Source: Boesenbergia rotunda (taxonomy: Eukaryota; Streptophyta; Magnoliopsida; Zingiberales; Zingiberaceae). From it: a stretch of DNA of 64,000 nt. The stretch spans positions 899,203 through 963,202 of the forward strand of contig JAGFNQ010001614.1 in assembly GCA_024364735.1 (NCBI GenBank), read 5' to 3'. This document shows, one piece after another, positions 43,825 to 56,697 of this stretch. The notes beneath the pieces are model-generated. The model was not told the DNA's origin and searched no databases. It was given only the letters and a program-made list of their open reading frames with translations. The translations under genes were made by a program, and so were the position numbers. The stretch's first letter is position 1; each line of letters starts with the position of its first letter.

Positions 43825-44356
43825 TCCTCAAGCACTTCCGACTCCTATCTATTCCAGAATATGGAGGAATCACCGACCCAGAAGAGCACCTGATGAAGTT
43901 CGAAAATGCGACCCTGCTGCATCAGTACATGAACGACACTAAGTGCCGAATGTTCCTGACCACCTTGGCCGGGCCCACTATGCGCTAGTTTAATAGACTC
44001 CCAGAAGGGTCTATGCAAGAATTTGCCAACTTCAAGAGGATCTTCATACAATATTTTGCGAGTAGCAAGAGACATCATATGACGAGCCTTAACCTCTTTG
44101 CCCTAAAATAGAGCCCTAAGGAGTCCTTGCGGGCTTATATCATGAGGTTCGACCAGGTCGTGTTGGACTTGCCCACTGCCACTCCGGAAGTGCTGATTAG
44201 GTCCTTTGCCTAGGGTTTGCAAGAGGGGGAGTTCATTAGATCACTGATACGAAAACCCCCGAAAGACTTCGAGAGTCTCCTGTGCAAGCCCGCTAAGTAT
44301 GTTGACGTGGAAGAAGCACAAGCCGCTCGGCGTCGGGAGGTCGAGCCTCTACCTGT
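43825..44356 (+). pseudogene. Ty3-gypsy gag fragment (Tat/Ogre-like)
   Basis: Plus-strand frame with IPEYGGITDPEEHLMKFENA, HQYMNDTKCRMFLTTLAGP, NRLPEGSMQEFANF and ESLRAYIMRF, the retrotransposon gag domain of Tat-type gypsy elements. At least three stops occur (near 43987, 44108 and 44212). The N-terminal part lies on the other side of the family C element and is not in the window. The frame is cut at 44356 by the Tekay-like element and resumes at 53609. Confidence 0.85.
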
Positions 44357-47052
44357 TGTAACGCCCCAAAATTTTCCCATATAAAATGTTATGAAATATC
44401 ATGAAATTCATGAATTATTATTATGTATATTAGGAAATATTATGAATTCATGAATATGAAACATTATGAAATTCATGAAATATTATTAATATTATGAAAT
44501 ATTATGAATTCATGAAATATTATTAATATTATGAAATTGCATGATGGGCTTGGCTTAATGGGCTTTGATATGGATTAGTGCAAATTGTGATAAAAAGAAG
44601 AGGTAGAAAGGAGGAAGTAAGGATTGAACCTTGAACCTCCTAGTTGCACTCACCATGTCATAACCAATGAACCAAGCAATGTTTCTTATAGAGAGAATAA
44701 GAAACATTCTTGTTAAATCGAGAGAAGCGAAGAGACATGTCTTTTCATGATAAGAGTATAAATAAGAAGAGGGAAAAGAAGTTACACTTCTTCTTCTTCT
44801 TCCCCACTTCAATTTTCGAAAAGTTAGAGTCTCCTTCTCCCTTTTCATTTTCGAAAAACACAACCCTAGGGTTCTAACCCTAGGGAACTGGAAGGAAGAA
44901 GACCCTTTAAGGTTCTTGCCCTCTACTAGGGTCACGGTTGCTAGAGAAGACTAACAAGGGAAACTCTCATCTTCTTCTTCTTCAAGGGTACCCTAAGGAG
45001 TAAGAGAAGGAGAAATTCAAGCGAAAGGATGTAAGTATCCCCTCGCCTGCAGTGTAATCATTATTGTATGATTTCCTTGCTCTTATTAGTTTCGAAAATG
45101 GGATGTTTTTCACCCTTGTAAGATTCGGCCACCCCCTTAGGGGAAGGCCTTGGTTCTTTCCTTGATACATGAGAAGACCTTGAGACTTAGGGTATATATG
45201 TATGTGGATTTTCTTCATGATGTTATGAACAAAAAACTAGGGTTTCCACCCTTTGAAGGTTTCGGCCAAGGTAAGGGATTTAAGGGCTTAAGAGTTGAAT
45301 TTCTCTAGGATGTATTTTATGATTAGTGTAATATATGATGGTGTGGACAATGTGCTTGTATAAATGTTTGGCTACAAAAATCCAACTTTTTCTCTACCCT
45401 ACATGTTTCGGCCAACCCTAGAGGGATTAGGGTTTAGGGTTGCTTTGGGTTACTTCTTGTTACATGTGTAGACCCCTTGGAACTTAGGGTATAGGTGTAT
45501 GTTGTATCCTTCAAAATGTGGTGAACAAAACCTAGGGTTTTGTTCTTGTATGGGTTTCGGCCCAAAGCATGGAAGTAGGGTTAAGGAGGGTTGAATTATC
45601 CTAGAATATATTCATGCTTAGTGTACGGTATGATATTGTATACAAGGTGTTTGTATAATTGTCTGTGTGAATGATCAATGCAAAAGCCCTAATTTTTCCC
45701 TACTCTTGATGTTTCGGCCAACCCACTAGGACTAGGGTTTGTGAAGGTCAAACTACCCTATGAGATATGTTTATGTTTGGGGATGATTATATGTATATGC
45801 ATGTGGTGTTAAATGGAATGGCTGATTTGAAACCTTAATTGTTAGCATGCTACCACTTCCTATGATATGTTTATGCATGAGGTGTTTAAATGAGATGTCT
45901 GATTGAAATCTTAATTGTTAGCATGCTACCACTTCCTATGATATGAGAATGATCTATGTGATCGAATCTTATCAAATCTAAAGTATGTTAAGTGGTTGAA
46001 TTATGATGAATGTATGAGCATGTCTTATAGCCCATGGGGCACCCTTATGAGATTGCATGTGATATGTATGATGAAATGCTTGAAAGGATACTCCATTAAG
46101 TATGGGATTCAGAACACCCTTATGTTGTGAGGTGTGTCCCAATGGGATCAGAAACACCCTGAAAAAGTGGGTGTCCCTTGAGCAGTGAAAATTGGAGTAC
46201 ATCCTTAGCATATATATGTAAAGACATGATAAGTATTTTACTTTGTAAGTTGTGTACCCGACTCGTAAGAGGTGTCATTAAATCAAATCCGGGGTGCATG
46301 TTAACTTAAGGTCATGGCTCTGGTAGGACGTAAGAGGTCCTGCTCTAATGGGATTGGTGGCTCGCTACCCCAACTCATTAGGGAACGCGCATCATGTGGT
46401 ACACAACTGGGCCATATATGACATGGATGTATTTTTAAGTAATACCGTTATGGAATTGTTTTTGAAAAACATTTATTACATATGATGGGTATGCTTAAAA
46501 TACTATATACTGCATGCTTAGAAACTTTGATGTTTAGTATGCTATGATGAACTCATGTTTATGATTTATTATGTGTACATGTTGTATGCTTTCGTATGGA
46601 TTTTGCGAGTAGGACTGGATCCTTACTAAGCTTTTATGCTTACTAGTTATGTGTTGTCTTATGCTGCAGATAAAGGTAAGGAACACATGAACTAAAGGAA
46701 GAGGCAGGAAGGCTGAGGATGTGTGGGGTGGTGGCTCGGGAAAGAATGATTCTATATCTACTTTATCATGTTTATGTTTATGTTTCCTTGACTATAAGTG
46801 TTAGTGATTAGGATTGATATGACATGATTGTGTTTATCCTTGGATGTCTCTTATACTTGATTATGTTATGAGTTGAATTTACTAGTGAAGTTATCATGTT
46901 ATGGAATAACTTCGATAGTTTTAAACAAGCATGTTCAGTCCTTAGTCCCTGCATTGATTGTATGAATTTTATGCTAGAAGAAAAAAAATATTACTATATG
47001 AATGAATGTACGTAACCCCGCCCCGAGAGTAGATATAAGGGCGGGCGTTACA
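44357..47052 (+). mobile_element. 5' LTR of the Tekay-like element
   Basis: TGTAACGCCCC to GCGGGCGTTACA. It contains a diverged tandem duplication with a period near 300 bp, marked by TTTCGGCCAACCC-like strings at about 45123, 45407 and 45713. Telobox-like strings (AGGGTTTAGGG, CTAGGGTTT) occur several times between 44870 and 45740. Confidence 0.95.
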
Positions 47053-47150
47053 GGTTGGTACCAGAGCAGATTTCCCGTCCACCACACACACATCAAGCTT
47101 CATCCTGCCGCTTCTAAGTAAGAAATCCTAACCTCGCTTTATTTTATTGT
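47053..47150 (+). other. PBS and short leader (Tekay-like)
   Basis: TGGTACCAGAGC at 47056-47067 begins three bases after the LTR and fits an initiator tRNA-Met primer with one difference from the copia PBS. Confidence 0.9.
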
Positions 47151-47705
47151 ATGGACAGTAATGACATGTATGGAAATGATTTATGCTTGCATAATAAGAA
47201 AAGTAGCATTAATTCTTATGTTAGCTTATTTATCACTTGTATGATAGATATGGCTAGAGGACGTAGCAATCGGGGTAACGAGACGGCACCCCCACCTAAT
47301 ATGATGCAAGTAATCACGGACCTGCAGCGTCAGGTCACTGAACAACAACAGACAATAAACACTCTGATGACCCAGCAGGGGAACACTGCAACCCCGCAGG
47401 GAAGTCAGAATGCGATACCTACTGAGCCTCCAACTGCACAGGCACCCCCGGACACCCCGGTCCGAGGAGTCCGACAGGAGGCTTATCTGATTCAGTGGCA
47501 GAGACTCAAGCCGGAAAAGTTCTCGGGCACTTGCGAGCCCTGGGATGCCCAGGCCTGGCTTAAGACAGTTGAGAGCACAGTGGAATTATTAGACTGGCCC
47601 GAGCATGAGAAAATTAAATGTGTCTCGTTCTGCCTCACTGGTGACGCCAGGATGTGTTGGGAACGGGCAAAGGCTATGTGCCGCACCGATCAGAATCGCA
47701 GATAG
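47151..47705 (+). pseudogene. Gag of the Tekay-like element, truncated
   Basis: The frame is open for 184 codons; the likely native start is the internal Met at 47250 (MARGRSNRG). It has a Gln-rich segment, a Pro-rich stretch, and the gag domain from EKFSGTCEPWDAQAWL to GDARMCWERAK. It stops at 47705, just after the frame changes into the middle of the protease. The rest of gag, the zinc knuckle and the protease active site are missing. Confidence 0.88.
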
Positions 47706-50700
47706 GGAACTCTACTACGACCTGATAGTGCTTGATATGCCAGATTATGATGTGATATTGGGCATGGATTTCTTGAACAAATACGGCGCCTCTATCGAGT
47801 GCCGTAAACGAAAGGTTATCTTCCGATCTGAGGCGGGAATCCTATTTGAATTTATCGGAGAGCCGAAGAAGAGGACAAGCAAATTCTTGTCGGCTCTGAA
47901 AGCAAGAAGGATGTTAGAAAAGGGATGCTCTGGATTTCTAGCTCAAGTGGTTGATACTAGTCCTACAGAGGACCCGAAGCTAGAAGACGTCAAAGTCGTA
48001 TGCAATTACCCAGAGGTATTTCCCGATGACTTACCAGGGTTAGCACCTGAAAGAGATATAGAATTTGCAATTGAGTTGGTTCCTGGTACTAACCCCATTT
48101 CTAAGGCACTGTACCGTATGGTGCCGACGGAATTAAAAGAATTACAGGGACAGTTACAGGAGCTACTTGACAAGGGACTCATTCGCCCTAGTCATTCTCC
48201 CTGGGGAGCTCCCGTACTGTTCGTGAAAAAGAAGGATGGGTCGATGCGAATGTGCATCGACTATCGAGCGCTGAACAACGTGACTATCAAGAACAGGTAC
48301 CCTTTACTCAGGATGGATGACCTGTTCGATCAACTGAAGGGAGCCACTGTTTTCTCTAAGATTGACCTGAGATCTGGTTATCACCAAGTTAGGGTGAAAA
48401 AGGAGGATATATCGAAGACGACTTTCCGAACCAGATACGGACATTATGAGTTCGTAGTCATGCCATTTGGAGTTACCAATGCGCCAGCTATGTTTATGGA
48501 TTTAATGAATCGGGTATTCTCGGCATACCTCGACAGATTTGTGATCGTCTTTATCGACGATATCCTTATATATTCGAGAACTCCCGAAGAGCATGCTGAG
48601 CACCTGAGTATAGTACTACAGATTCATCAGAAGGAACAACTGTATGCTAAATTTTCCAAATGCGAGTTCTGGCTCGATCAAGTATCATTCTTGGGACATG
48701 TTATCTCCAAGGAAGGAGTAATGGTGGACCCGACTAAAATCGCAGCGGTAAGTAACTTGACTAGACCTAAGAATGCCAGTGAAATCAGAAGTTTCCTCGG
48801 GCTAGCAGGTTATTACAGAAAGTTCGTAGAGAACTTCTCTCGGGTTGCAGCCCCTATGACAGCTCTTACTAAGAAAGACAAGAAATATGTATGAACCGAG
48901 GAATGTGAGAAGAGCTTTACTGAACTGAAAAGGAGGCTGACTAGCGCTGCAATATTGACTCTTCCCGAGAGCGATATGGGTTTCGATATGTACAGTGATG
49001 CATCCAAACTTGGACTCGGAGCTGTGCTTATGCAGAATGGGAAGGTGATTGCCTATGCCTCTAGGCAACTGAAGGAACATGAAAGAATCTACCCTACCCA
49101 TGACTTAGAGTTAGCAGCAGTAGTCTTCGCACTGAGAATATGGAGGCACTACCTATACGGAACTCAGTGTAAAGTTTATACAGATCACCAGAGTCTGCGG
49201 TATTTCTTCACCCAGAAGGATCTGAATATGAGACAGCGCAGATGGCTTGAATTGGTCAAGGATTATGATTGTGAGATCCTGTACCATCCGGCAAAAGCCA
49301 ACAAGGTAGCCGATGCTCTCAGTAGAAAATCATGTGCTACTTTGATGTCTGTATCAGCTTTGTCACAACCCTTAGGGGAAGAAATTATGAATTTCGGAAT
49401 TGAAATGATATCAGGACAGTTATCCACCCTGATGATTTCGCCAACATTATTCGACAATATTCTGGAAAAGTAGAATCATGATCTGAGTCTTCAGAGAATC
49501 AAGCAAGAGATTCTCGAAGGCAGGGACGATGAATTTCGGATTTCAGACAGCGGAGTCCTATATCTGCGGGATCGATTATGTGTTCCCGACGACTCCGACT
49601 TGCGGACAAGAATCCTGGAAGAAGCTCACGGAACACCTTATGCAATGCATCCTGGGTCTACCAAGATGTATCAAGATCTGAAGAGCAAGTTTTGGTGGTC
49701 TGGTATGAAGCGAGATGTGGCTCACTATGTTAGTATGTGTTTGACCTGCCAGAGGGTCAAAGCAGAACACCAGAGGCCTGGAGGAGTTTTGCAACCCCTG
49801 TCTATTCCCGAGTGGAAATGGGAAGACATCTCCATGGATTTCATCTCTGGGTTGCCGCGAACGACGAATGGATATGATGGTATATGGGTTATTGTGGACA
49901 GGCTAACTAAGTCTGCCCATTTTCTGGCCATCAGGATGACTTACTCGGTAGAGCAGTTGGCTCAACTGTACGTCAAGGAAATTATCCGACTGCACGGGGT
50001 TCCCAAGACCATTATCTCTGATAGGGATGGTCGATTCACTTCAGATTTTTGGGGACACGTACAGAAAACTCTCGATACGAAACTGAAATTCAGTACTGCC
50101 TTTCACCCCCAGACTGACGGGCAGACTGAAAGAGTAAACCAGATATTAGAGAATATGTTACGAGCTTGTGCCTTGGACTTCAAGGGAAGCTGGTGTCGAT
50201 ACCTGAGCCTGGCAGAGTTTGCTTATAACAACAGTTATCAGGCTACTATCGGGATGGCACCGTACGAAGCACTGTACGGAAGAAAATGCAGATCTCCTAT
50301 ATGTTGGCTTGAGAGTGGTGAAAAGAAGGAGATGTGACTCCAGACTGATATTATAGATGAAACCACTCAGGCTATAAAGAATATTCGCCAGAGAATAGAG
50401 ACTGCTCAGAGTCGGCAGAAAAGCTACGCTGATAAGCGACGCAGACCGCTAGAGTTTGAGGTTGGGGATTCAGTATTCCTGAAAGTGGCCCCTATGAAAG
50501 GGGTGATGAGATTCGGAAAGAAAGGGAAGCTGAGTTCGAGATATGTGGGACCGTATCAAATTCTGAGACGGGTAGGCAAAGTGGCCTACGAACTGGAGTT
50601 ACCGTCAGAAATGTCGGCTATCCACAATGTCTTCCATGTATCAATGCTCAGGAAATGTACCTCTGATGTGAATCAGATGATAGAGCCCCAACCAGTACAA

Positions 50701-50877
50701 GATCAAGAGAACTTAAGTTCCGAACGCCGACCTATACAGATCTTAGACCGGGAAGTCAAAAAGCTAAGGAACAAGGAAGTACCCTTAGTAAAGGTTCTGT
50801 GGCGGAATGAACAATTCGAAGAAGCCACATGGGAACGAGAGGAGGCAATACGATTAAAGTATCCGGAATTATTTTAA
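47690..50877 (+). pseudogene. Pol of the Tekay-like element: protease end, RT, RNase H, integrase, chromodomain
   Basis: One frame from about 47690 to the stop at 50875. It starts in the protease C-terminus (LIVLDMPDYDVILGMDFL). It continues with RT (KKKDGSMRMCIDYRALN, catalytic FIDDILIY near 48550), RNase H (MYSDASKLGLGAV, DHQSLRYF), the integrase zinc finger (HPGSTKMYQ...CLTCQRVK), the integrase core (MDFISGLP, ISDRDGRFTS, HPQTDGQTERVNQ), a GPY/F-type segment (YVGPYQILRRVGKVAYELELP), and a chromodomain-like tail ending FEEATWEREEAIRLKYPELF. Three in-frame stops interrupt it: TGA 48892, TAG 49471, TGA 50335. The protease DSG/DTG site is absent. Confidence 0.93.
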
Positions 50878-50912
50878 AGTTCGGGACGAACTTTTTATAA
50901 GGTATGGAGGAT
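50878..50912 (+). other. Polypurine tract region (Tekay-like)
   Basis: Short non-coding stretch ending AGGTATGGAGGAT directly before the 3' LTR, where plus-strand DNA synthesis would be primed. Confidence 0.8.
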
Positions 50913-53608
50913 TGTAACACCCCAAAATTTTCACATATAAAATGTTATGAAATATCATGAAATTCATGAATTATTATTATGGATATCAGGAAATATTATG
51001 AATTCATGAATATGAAATATTATGAAATTCATGAAATATTATTAATATTATGAAATATTATGAATTCATGAAATATTATTAATATTATGAAATTTCATGA
51101 TGGGCTTGGCTTAATGGGCTTTGATATGGATTAGTGCAAATTGTGATAAAAAAAAGAGGTAAAAAGGAGGAAGAAAGGATTGAACCTTGAACCTCCTAGT
51201 TGCACTCACCATGTCATAACCAATGAACCAAGCAATGTTTCTTGTAGAGAGAATAAGAAACATTCTTGTTAAATCGAGAGAAGTGAAGAGACATGTCTTT
51301 TCATGATAAGAGTATAAATAAGAAGAGGGAAAAGAAGTTACACTTCTTCTTCTTCTTCCCCACATCAATTTTCGAAAAGTTAGAGTCTCCTTCTCCCTTT
51401 TCATTTTCGAAAAACACAACCCTAGGGTTCTAACCCTAGGGAATTGGAAGGAAGAAGACCCTTTAAGGTTCTTGCCCTCTACTAGGGTGAAGGTTGCTAG
51501 AGAAGACTAACAAGGGAAACTCTCATCTTCTTCTTCTTCAAGGGTACCCTAAGGAGTAAGAGAAGGAGAAATTCAAGCGAAAGGATGTAAGTATCCCCTC
51601 GCCTGCAGTGTAATCGTTATTGTATGATTTCCTTGCTCTTATTGGTTTCGAAAATGGGATGTTTTTCACCCTTGTAAGTTTCGGCCACCCCCTTAGGGGA
51701 AGGCCTTGGTTCTTTCCTTGATACATGAGAAGACCTTGAGACTTAGGGTATATATGTATGTGGATTTTCTTCATGATGTTATGAACAAAAAACTAGGGTT
51801 TCCACCCTTTGAAGGTTTCGGCCAAGGTAAGGGATTTAAGGGCTTAAGAGTTGAATTTCTCTAGGATGTATTTTATGATTAGTGTAATATATGATGGTGT
51901 GGACAATGTGCTTGTATAAATGTTTGGCTACAAAAATCCAACTTTTTCTCTACCCTACATGTTTCGGCCAACCCTAGAGGGATTAGGGTTTAGGGTTGCT
52001 TTGGGTTACTTCTTGTTACATGTGTAGACCCCTTGGAACTTAGGGTATAGGTGTATGTTGTATCCTTCAAAATGTGGTGAACAAAACCTAGGGTTTTGTT
52101 CTTGTATGGGTTTCGGCCCAAAGCATGGAAGTAGGGTTAAGGAGGGTTGAATTATCCTAGAATATATTCATGCTTAGTGTATGGTATGATATTGTATACA
52201 AGGTGTTTGTATAATTGTCTGTGTGAATGATCAATGCAATAGCCCTAATTTTTCCCTACTCATGATGTTTCAGCCAACCCACTAGGACTAGGGTTTGTGA
52301 AGGTCAAACTACCCTATGAGATATGTTTATGTTTGGGGATGATTATATGTATATGCATGTGGTGTTAAATGGAATGGTTGATTTGAAACCTTAATTGTTA
52401 GCATGCTACCACTTTCTATGATATGTTTATGCATGAGGTGCTTAAATGAGATGTCTGATTGAAATCTTAATTGTTAGCATGCTACCACTTCCTATGATAT
52501 GAGTATGATCTATGTGACCAAATCTTATCAGATCTAAAGTATGTTAAGTGGTTGAATTATGATGTATGTATGAGCATGTCTTATAGCCCATGGGGCACCC
52601 TTATGAGATTGCATGTGATATGTATGATGAAATGCTTGAAAGGATACTCCATTAAGTATGGGATTCAGAACACCCTTATGTTGTGAGGTGTGTCCCAATG
52701 GGATCAGAAACACCATGAAAATGTGGGTGTCCCTTGAGCAGTGAAAATTGGAGTACATCCTTAGCATATATATGTAAAGACATGATAAGTATTTTACTTT
52801 GTAAGTTGTGTACCCGACTTGTAAGAGGGGTCGTTAAATCAAATCCGGGGTGCATGTTAACTTAAGGTCATGGCTCTGGTAGGACGTAAGATGTCCTGCT
52901 CTAATGGGATTGGTGGCTCGCTACCCCAACTCATTAGGGAACGCGCATCATGTGGTACACAACTGGGCCCTATATGACATGGATGTATTTTTAAGTAATA
53001 CCGTTATGGAATTATTTTTGAAAAACATTTATTACATGTGATGGGTATGCTTAAAATACTATATACTGCATGCTTAGAAACTTTGATGTTTAGTATGCTA
53101 TGATGAACTCATGTTTATGATTTATTATGTGTACATGTTGTATGCTTTCGTATGGATTTTGCGAGTAGGACTGGATCCTTACTAAGCTTTTATGCTTACT
53201 AGTTATGTGTTGTCTTATGCTGCAGATAAAGGTAAGGAACACATGAACTAAAGGAAGAGGCAGGAAGGCTGAGGATGTGTGGGGTGGTGGCTCGGGAAAG
53301 AATGATTCTATATCTACTTTATCATGTTTATGTTTATGTTTCCTTGACTATAAGTGTTAGTGATTAGGATTGATATGGCATGATAGTGTTTAACCTTGGA
53401 TGTCTCTTATACTTGATTATGTTATGAGTTGAATTTACTAGTGAAGTTATCATGTTATGGAATAACTTCGATAGTTTTAAACAAGCATGTTCAGTCCTTA
53501 GTCCCTGCATTGATTGTATGAATTTTATGCTAGAAGAAAAAAAATATTACTATATGAATGAATGTACGTAACCCCACCCCGAGAGTAGATATAAGGGCGG
53601 GCGTTACA
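50913..53608 (+). mobile_element. 3' LTR of the Tekay-like element
   Basis: 2696 bp, the same length as the 5' LTR and collinear throughout. Many differences are C/T or G/A, for example CGCCCC versus CACCCC near the start. Confidence 0.96.
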
Positions 53609-54755
53609 CCTGTGGCTTCCCATAGTCAGAAGACATCACCTCCCGGAGGACCCCACCGTAGTCCCCGAGCCATGGGGCAGCGAGTCGGAGCGAGGCATGG
53701 TATAGTTCAACAGGTGGCCTTGGGGTGCCTCCCCAACAGGTGGTAGCCTTACTGCTCATTTCATCACAGTCATACTTATAATACCCAAGATTGTTGGCAA
53801 GCAAGGCGAGGGCAGGCTTGCCCTGGTCGAGGAACTCCCTGGGGAGCACCTCAGGTAGGAGCTCGAGGTTGGGGGAGGTCGCAGCCAGAAGGGCGAGAGA
53901 CAGACACCCGGGCGACAACCCCCGCGGCAAGGCAGTTATTCCTGACCTCTAACTCCCCCGAGCAAGGAGAGGTGAACGGAGGAGCAAGCAAACCTTTAGA
54001 ATGCAGTGCAGGGCTCGGTTAATGTCATCTCTGGTGGCCCCACCTATGGGGACTCCAACCGAGCCCGAAAGTCCAAATTTAGACGCTTGGAGATCCATCA
54101 GGTAGGGACAAGCCCTACTCAAGCTAGAGGACCACAGATCAATTTTGGCATGCAAGATTTACAAGGTGTGGAAGTTTCGCATGATGATGCGTTAGTCATC
54201 ACCGTTGTCATAGCTAACTACCAGATCCACCGGACCATTGTGGACATGGTAATTCGGTCAATATTCTGTACAAGAAAGCATTCGAGAAGCTACAGATTGA
54301 AGCCAGTGAGTTGCAGCCTGTAACTACACTCCTCTTTGGGTTCACGGGAAACAAGGTCCATCCGGTCGACCAAATTAAGTTGGCCAATTCACTCGGGGAA
54401 GAGCTCGTGAAGAGGACGCGGTGGTCGACCTTCCTGATAGTGGATGCACCATTTGCTTACAATGTCATCCTGGGGAGGCTAGCTCTAAATGAATTCATGG
54501 TAGTGGCATCCACTTTCTATCTGAAGGTTAAGTTCCCGGACAGCGATCAGGTGGGAGAAGTAAGAGGTGACTAGAAGGCAGCACGCCGATGTTACGTAGA
54601 CGATGTCCAAACGGAAGTACGAAAGGCGTTTCGGGCTCCGTCGGCCAACTGCAACATGGTGCAACCCTCCCCCTGGGCTGAGTTGAGGGAACAAAAGGAG
54701 GAAGTTCAGCTCCTTCCCAACTGAGATGAAACAAAGGTAAAGATAGCTCCAGAGC
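53609..54755 (+). pseudogene. Gypsy gag end and protease (Tat/Ogre-like), broken
   Basis: Continues the gag of 43825-44356. Readable parts are ISGGPTYGDSNRARKSKF, GVEVSHDDALVITVVIANY, a damaged protease where the VDTG site reads VDMV, LGEELVKRTRWSTFLIVDAPFAYNVILGR (frame starting at 54311), and FPDSDQVGEVRGD. Two or more frameshifts and stops separate them. Confidence 0.85.
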
Positions 54756-55724
54756 TGGAGCCCGATTGGTGATGTGCCTGGCGGAAAATCAAGATGTATT
54801 TGCATGGTCGACCCGAGATCTGAACGGCATCCGACCAGAAGTCATGGAGCACAAGTTGCATGTTTACCTTGATGCTCGGCCCGTGAAGCAGTGGAAGCGA
54901 GACTTCTATCCCGAGCAAACTAAGATAATTCAAGCTGAAGTGGACAGACACTTGGAGGCACGACACATTTGGGAGGTGCAGTTTCCAGCCTGGTTGGCCA
55001 ATGTGGTGTTGGTATCCAAGCCGGATAACAAATGGAGAGCCTACATAGATTTCAGAGACCTCAACACAGCCTGCCCCAATGATTGTTATCCACTCCCTCT
55101 GTCGATTAGATGGCGGACTCCACGGCTGGAAGTGAGCTTATCTGCATGTTGGATGCCTACCAGGGATATCATCAAGTGCCGCTATCTCTTAGCGATCATG
55201 AAAACGTCAGTTTCATTATATCTAAGGGCACCTATTGTTACACAGCCATGCCGTTCGGATTGAAGAACGCAGGAGCTACATATCAGCGATTGATGAACAA
55301 AGTATTCAAGGAGCAGTTGGGGAGAAATATTGAGGTGTATGTGGATGACATTCTCATCAAATCCCTCTGGGCAGCAAACTTGATAACAGATGTGGAGGAG
55401 ACCTGCTGCATCCTGAGAAGGTATGGTCTGAAATTGAACCCAGCCAAATGCTTGTTCGGAGCAAGAAGTGGAAAGTTCTTGGGTTACATCCTGACTAAAC
55501 AAGGCATCGAAGCTAACCCCAGTAAAGTGAAGGCTCTGCTAGACATGCCACCACCTAGAAATCTGAAGGAAATTCAGCGGTTGACCAGGAGGATCACAAC
55601 TCTCTCTTGTTTTATTTCCCGGTCGGCCGATCGCAATATGCCCTTCTTCAAGACACTGCACAAGGCCACCATGTTCCAGTGGGATGCCGAGTGTGATCGG
55701 ACATTTGAAGAATTAAAGTCTTAT
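54756..55724 (+). pseudogene. Gypsy reverse transcriptase (Tat/Ogre-like), truncated
   Basis: RT begins with ENQDVFAWS and has VVLVSKPDNKWRAYIDFRDLN (55000), then a frameshift near 55100 into MLDAYQGYHQVPL, AMPFGLKNAGATYQRLMN, the catalytic YVDDILIKS (about 55336), KCLFGARSGKFLGY and the connection region to FEELKSYLA. It is cut at about 55724 by a family D LTR scrap. RNase H and integrase are not in the window. Confidence 0.9.
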
Positions 55725-55866
55725 CTTGCCAGGAGTTCTTGCCTAGTGTATCTAGGACTTTTCCTACACACTTAGTAAGCATGTTAGATCACAATAACAC
55801 CTTAACTTCTGAAACCTTTGCCATTATCAAAACCTAGGTTTGACTTAGGTGCTTCCTGTACCAACA
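55725..55866 (-). mobile_element. SIRE-like LTR scrap
   Basis: About 140 bases matching 22680-22833, ending (minus strand) with the LTR start TGTTGGTACAGG at 55866. Its left border shares CTTGCCAGGA with the gypsy side, so the break point is uncertain by a few bases. Confidence 0.85.
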
Positions 55867-56697
55867 TTTTCTACACAAAATTGTGAGAAGTTTGAGTTTT
55901 GAAACTCCCCACCATGGTCACTCCTAATGCGGTTGATTTTGAGGTGTTTCTCATTTTCAACCCTCTTACTAAAGCCTATGAAGATTTCTAAGGTATCATC
56001 CTTATGTTTCATAAAGAACACCCAAGTGAATCTAGAAAAATCATCTACTCTAACTAAACAATACTTACTCCCTACTAGTAAGGGAGTACTATGACAATCA
56101 AAAAGATCAATGTGTAATAACTCTAAAGGTAAAGTAGTGCTAGTTAGGATTTTACCTTTGTGTGATGATTTTGATTGCTTACCCTCTTGGCATACATCAC
56201 ACATCATGGTCTTCTCATACTTGATCATACGGAGCCCCTTCACCAACTCCTCCTTTGCCACTCTGGCAATGCTCCTCATGTTGACGTGCCAATGTCTTCG
56301 GTGCCACAACCACCATTCTTCTTCTTTAGACATGAGACACTTAGGCAAATTGTTAGAAGCATAAACAAGATCAAGATAGTAAAGGTTAGCCTCTCTATAC
56401 CCTTCTAGCATGACATTTTCTGACCCATTTTGTTTAATTAGACATTTCTTAGAAAGAAACTCTACCCTATAGCCCGCATCACATAATTGACTTACACTAA
56501 GTAAATTAAATTTCATATCTTTAATCAAGTGTACTTTGTGGATAGAGATTGTAGGAGATACCTCAATGGTGCCCCTACCAATTATTTTGAGTTTCTCACT
56601 ATTTTCAAAGGAAACCGTCCCTTCTCTTAGGTAGCTAATAGTGGTGAACTTGCTCACATCTCCGGTCATATGTCTTGAGCACCCACTATCTACTATC
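55867..56697 (-). pseudogene. SIRE-like copia protease-integrase fragment
   Basis: Minus-strand frame without stops. It has protease DSGCSRHMTG, GAG-pre-integrase WLWHRRHWHVN (the usual LGH is changed), integrase zinc finger CDVCQEGKQ, HIDLFDCHS, VDDFSRFTWVFFMK and RSDHGGEFQN. It ends at FCVEN, where the LTR scrap begins, and starts at 56697, where a family A LTR is inserted. Because the frame is open and relatively clean, it is either young or was recently cut from an active copy. Confidence 0.88.

Larger units (their letters stand above)
44357..53608 (+). mobile_element. Ty3-gypsy chromovirus, Tekay/Del-like, nearly complete
   Basis: 9252 bp with two LTRs of identical length (2696 bp), a PBS, gag, pol ending in a chromodomain-like region, a polypurine tract, and a perfect 5-bp target duplication CCTGT (44352-44356 and 53609-53613). 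By eye the LTRs differ at about 45 places without a length difference, so the insertion is younger than its neighbours. The element is disabled by a deletion across gag-protease and by three stop codons. Confidence 0.96.

Noticed and set aside
53558..53930. Frames on both strands near the end of the Tekay-like element
   Set aside because: They are shadows of the Tat-like gag that resumes at 53609 and cross the LTR border.
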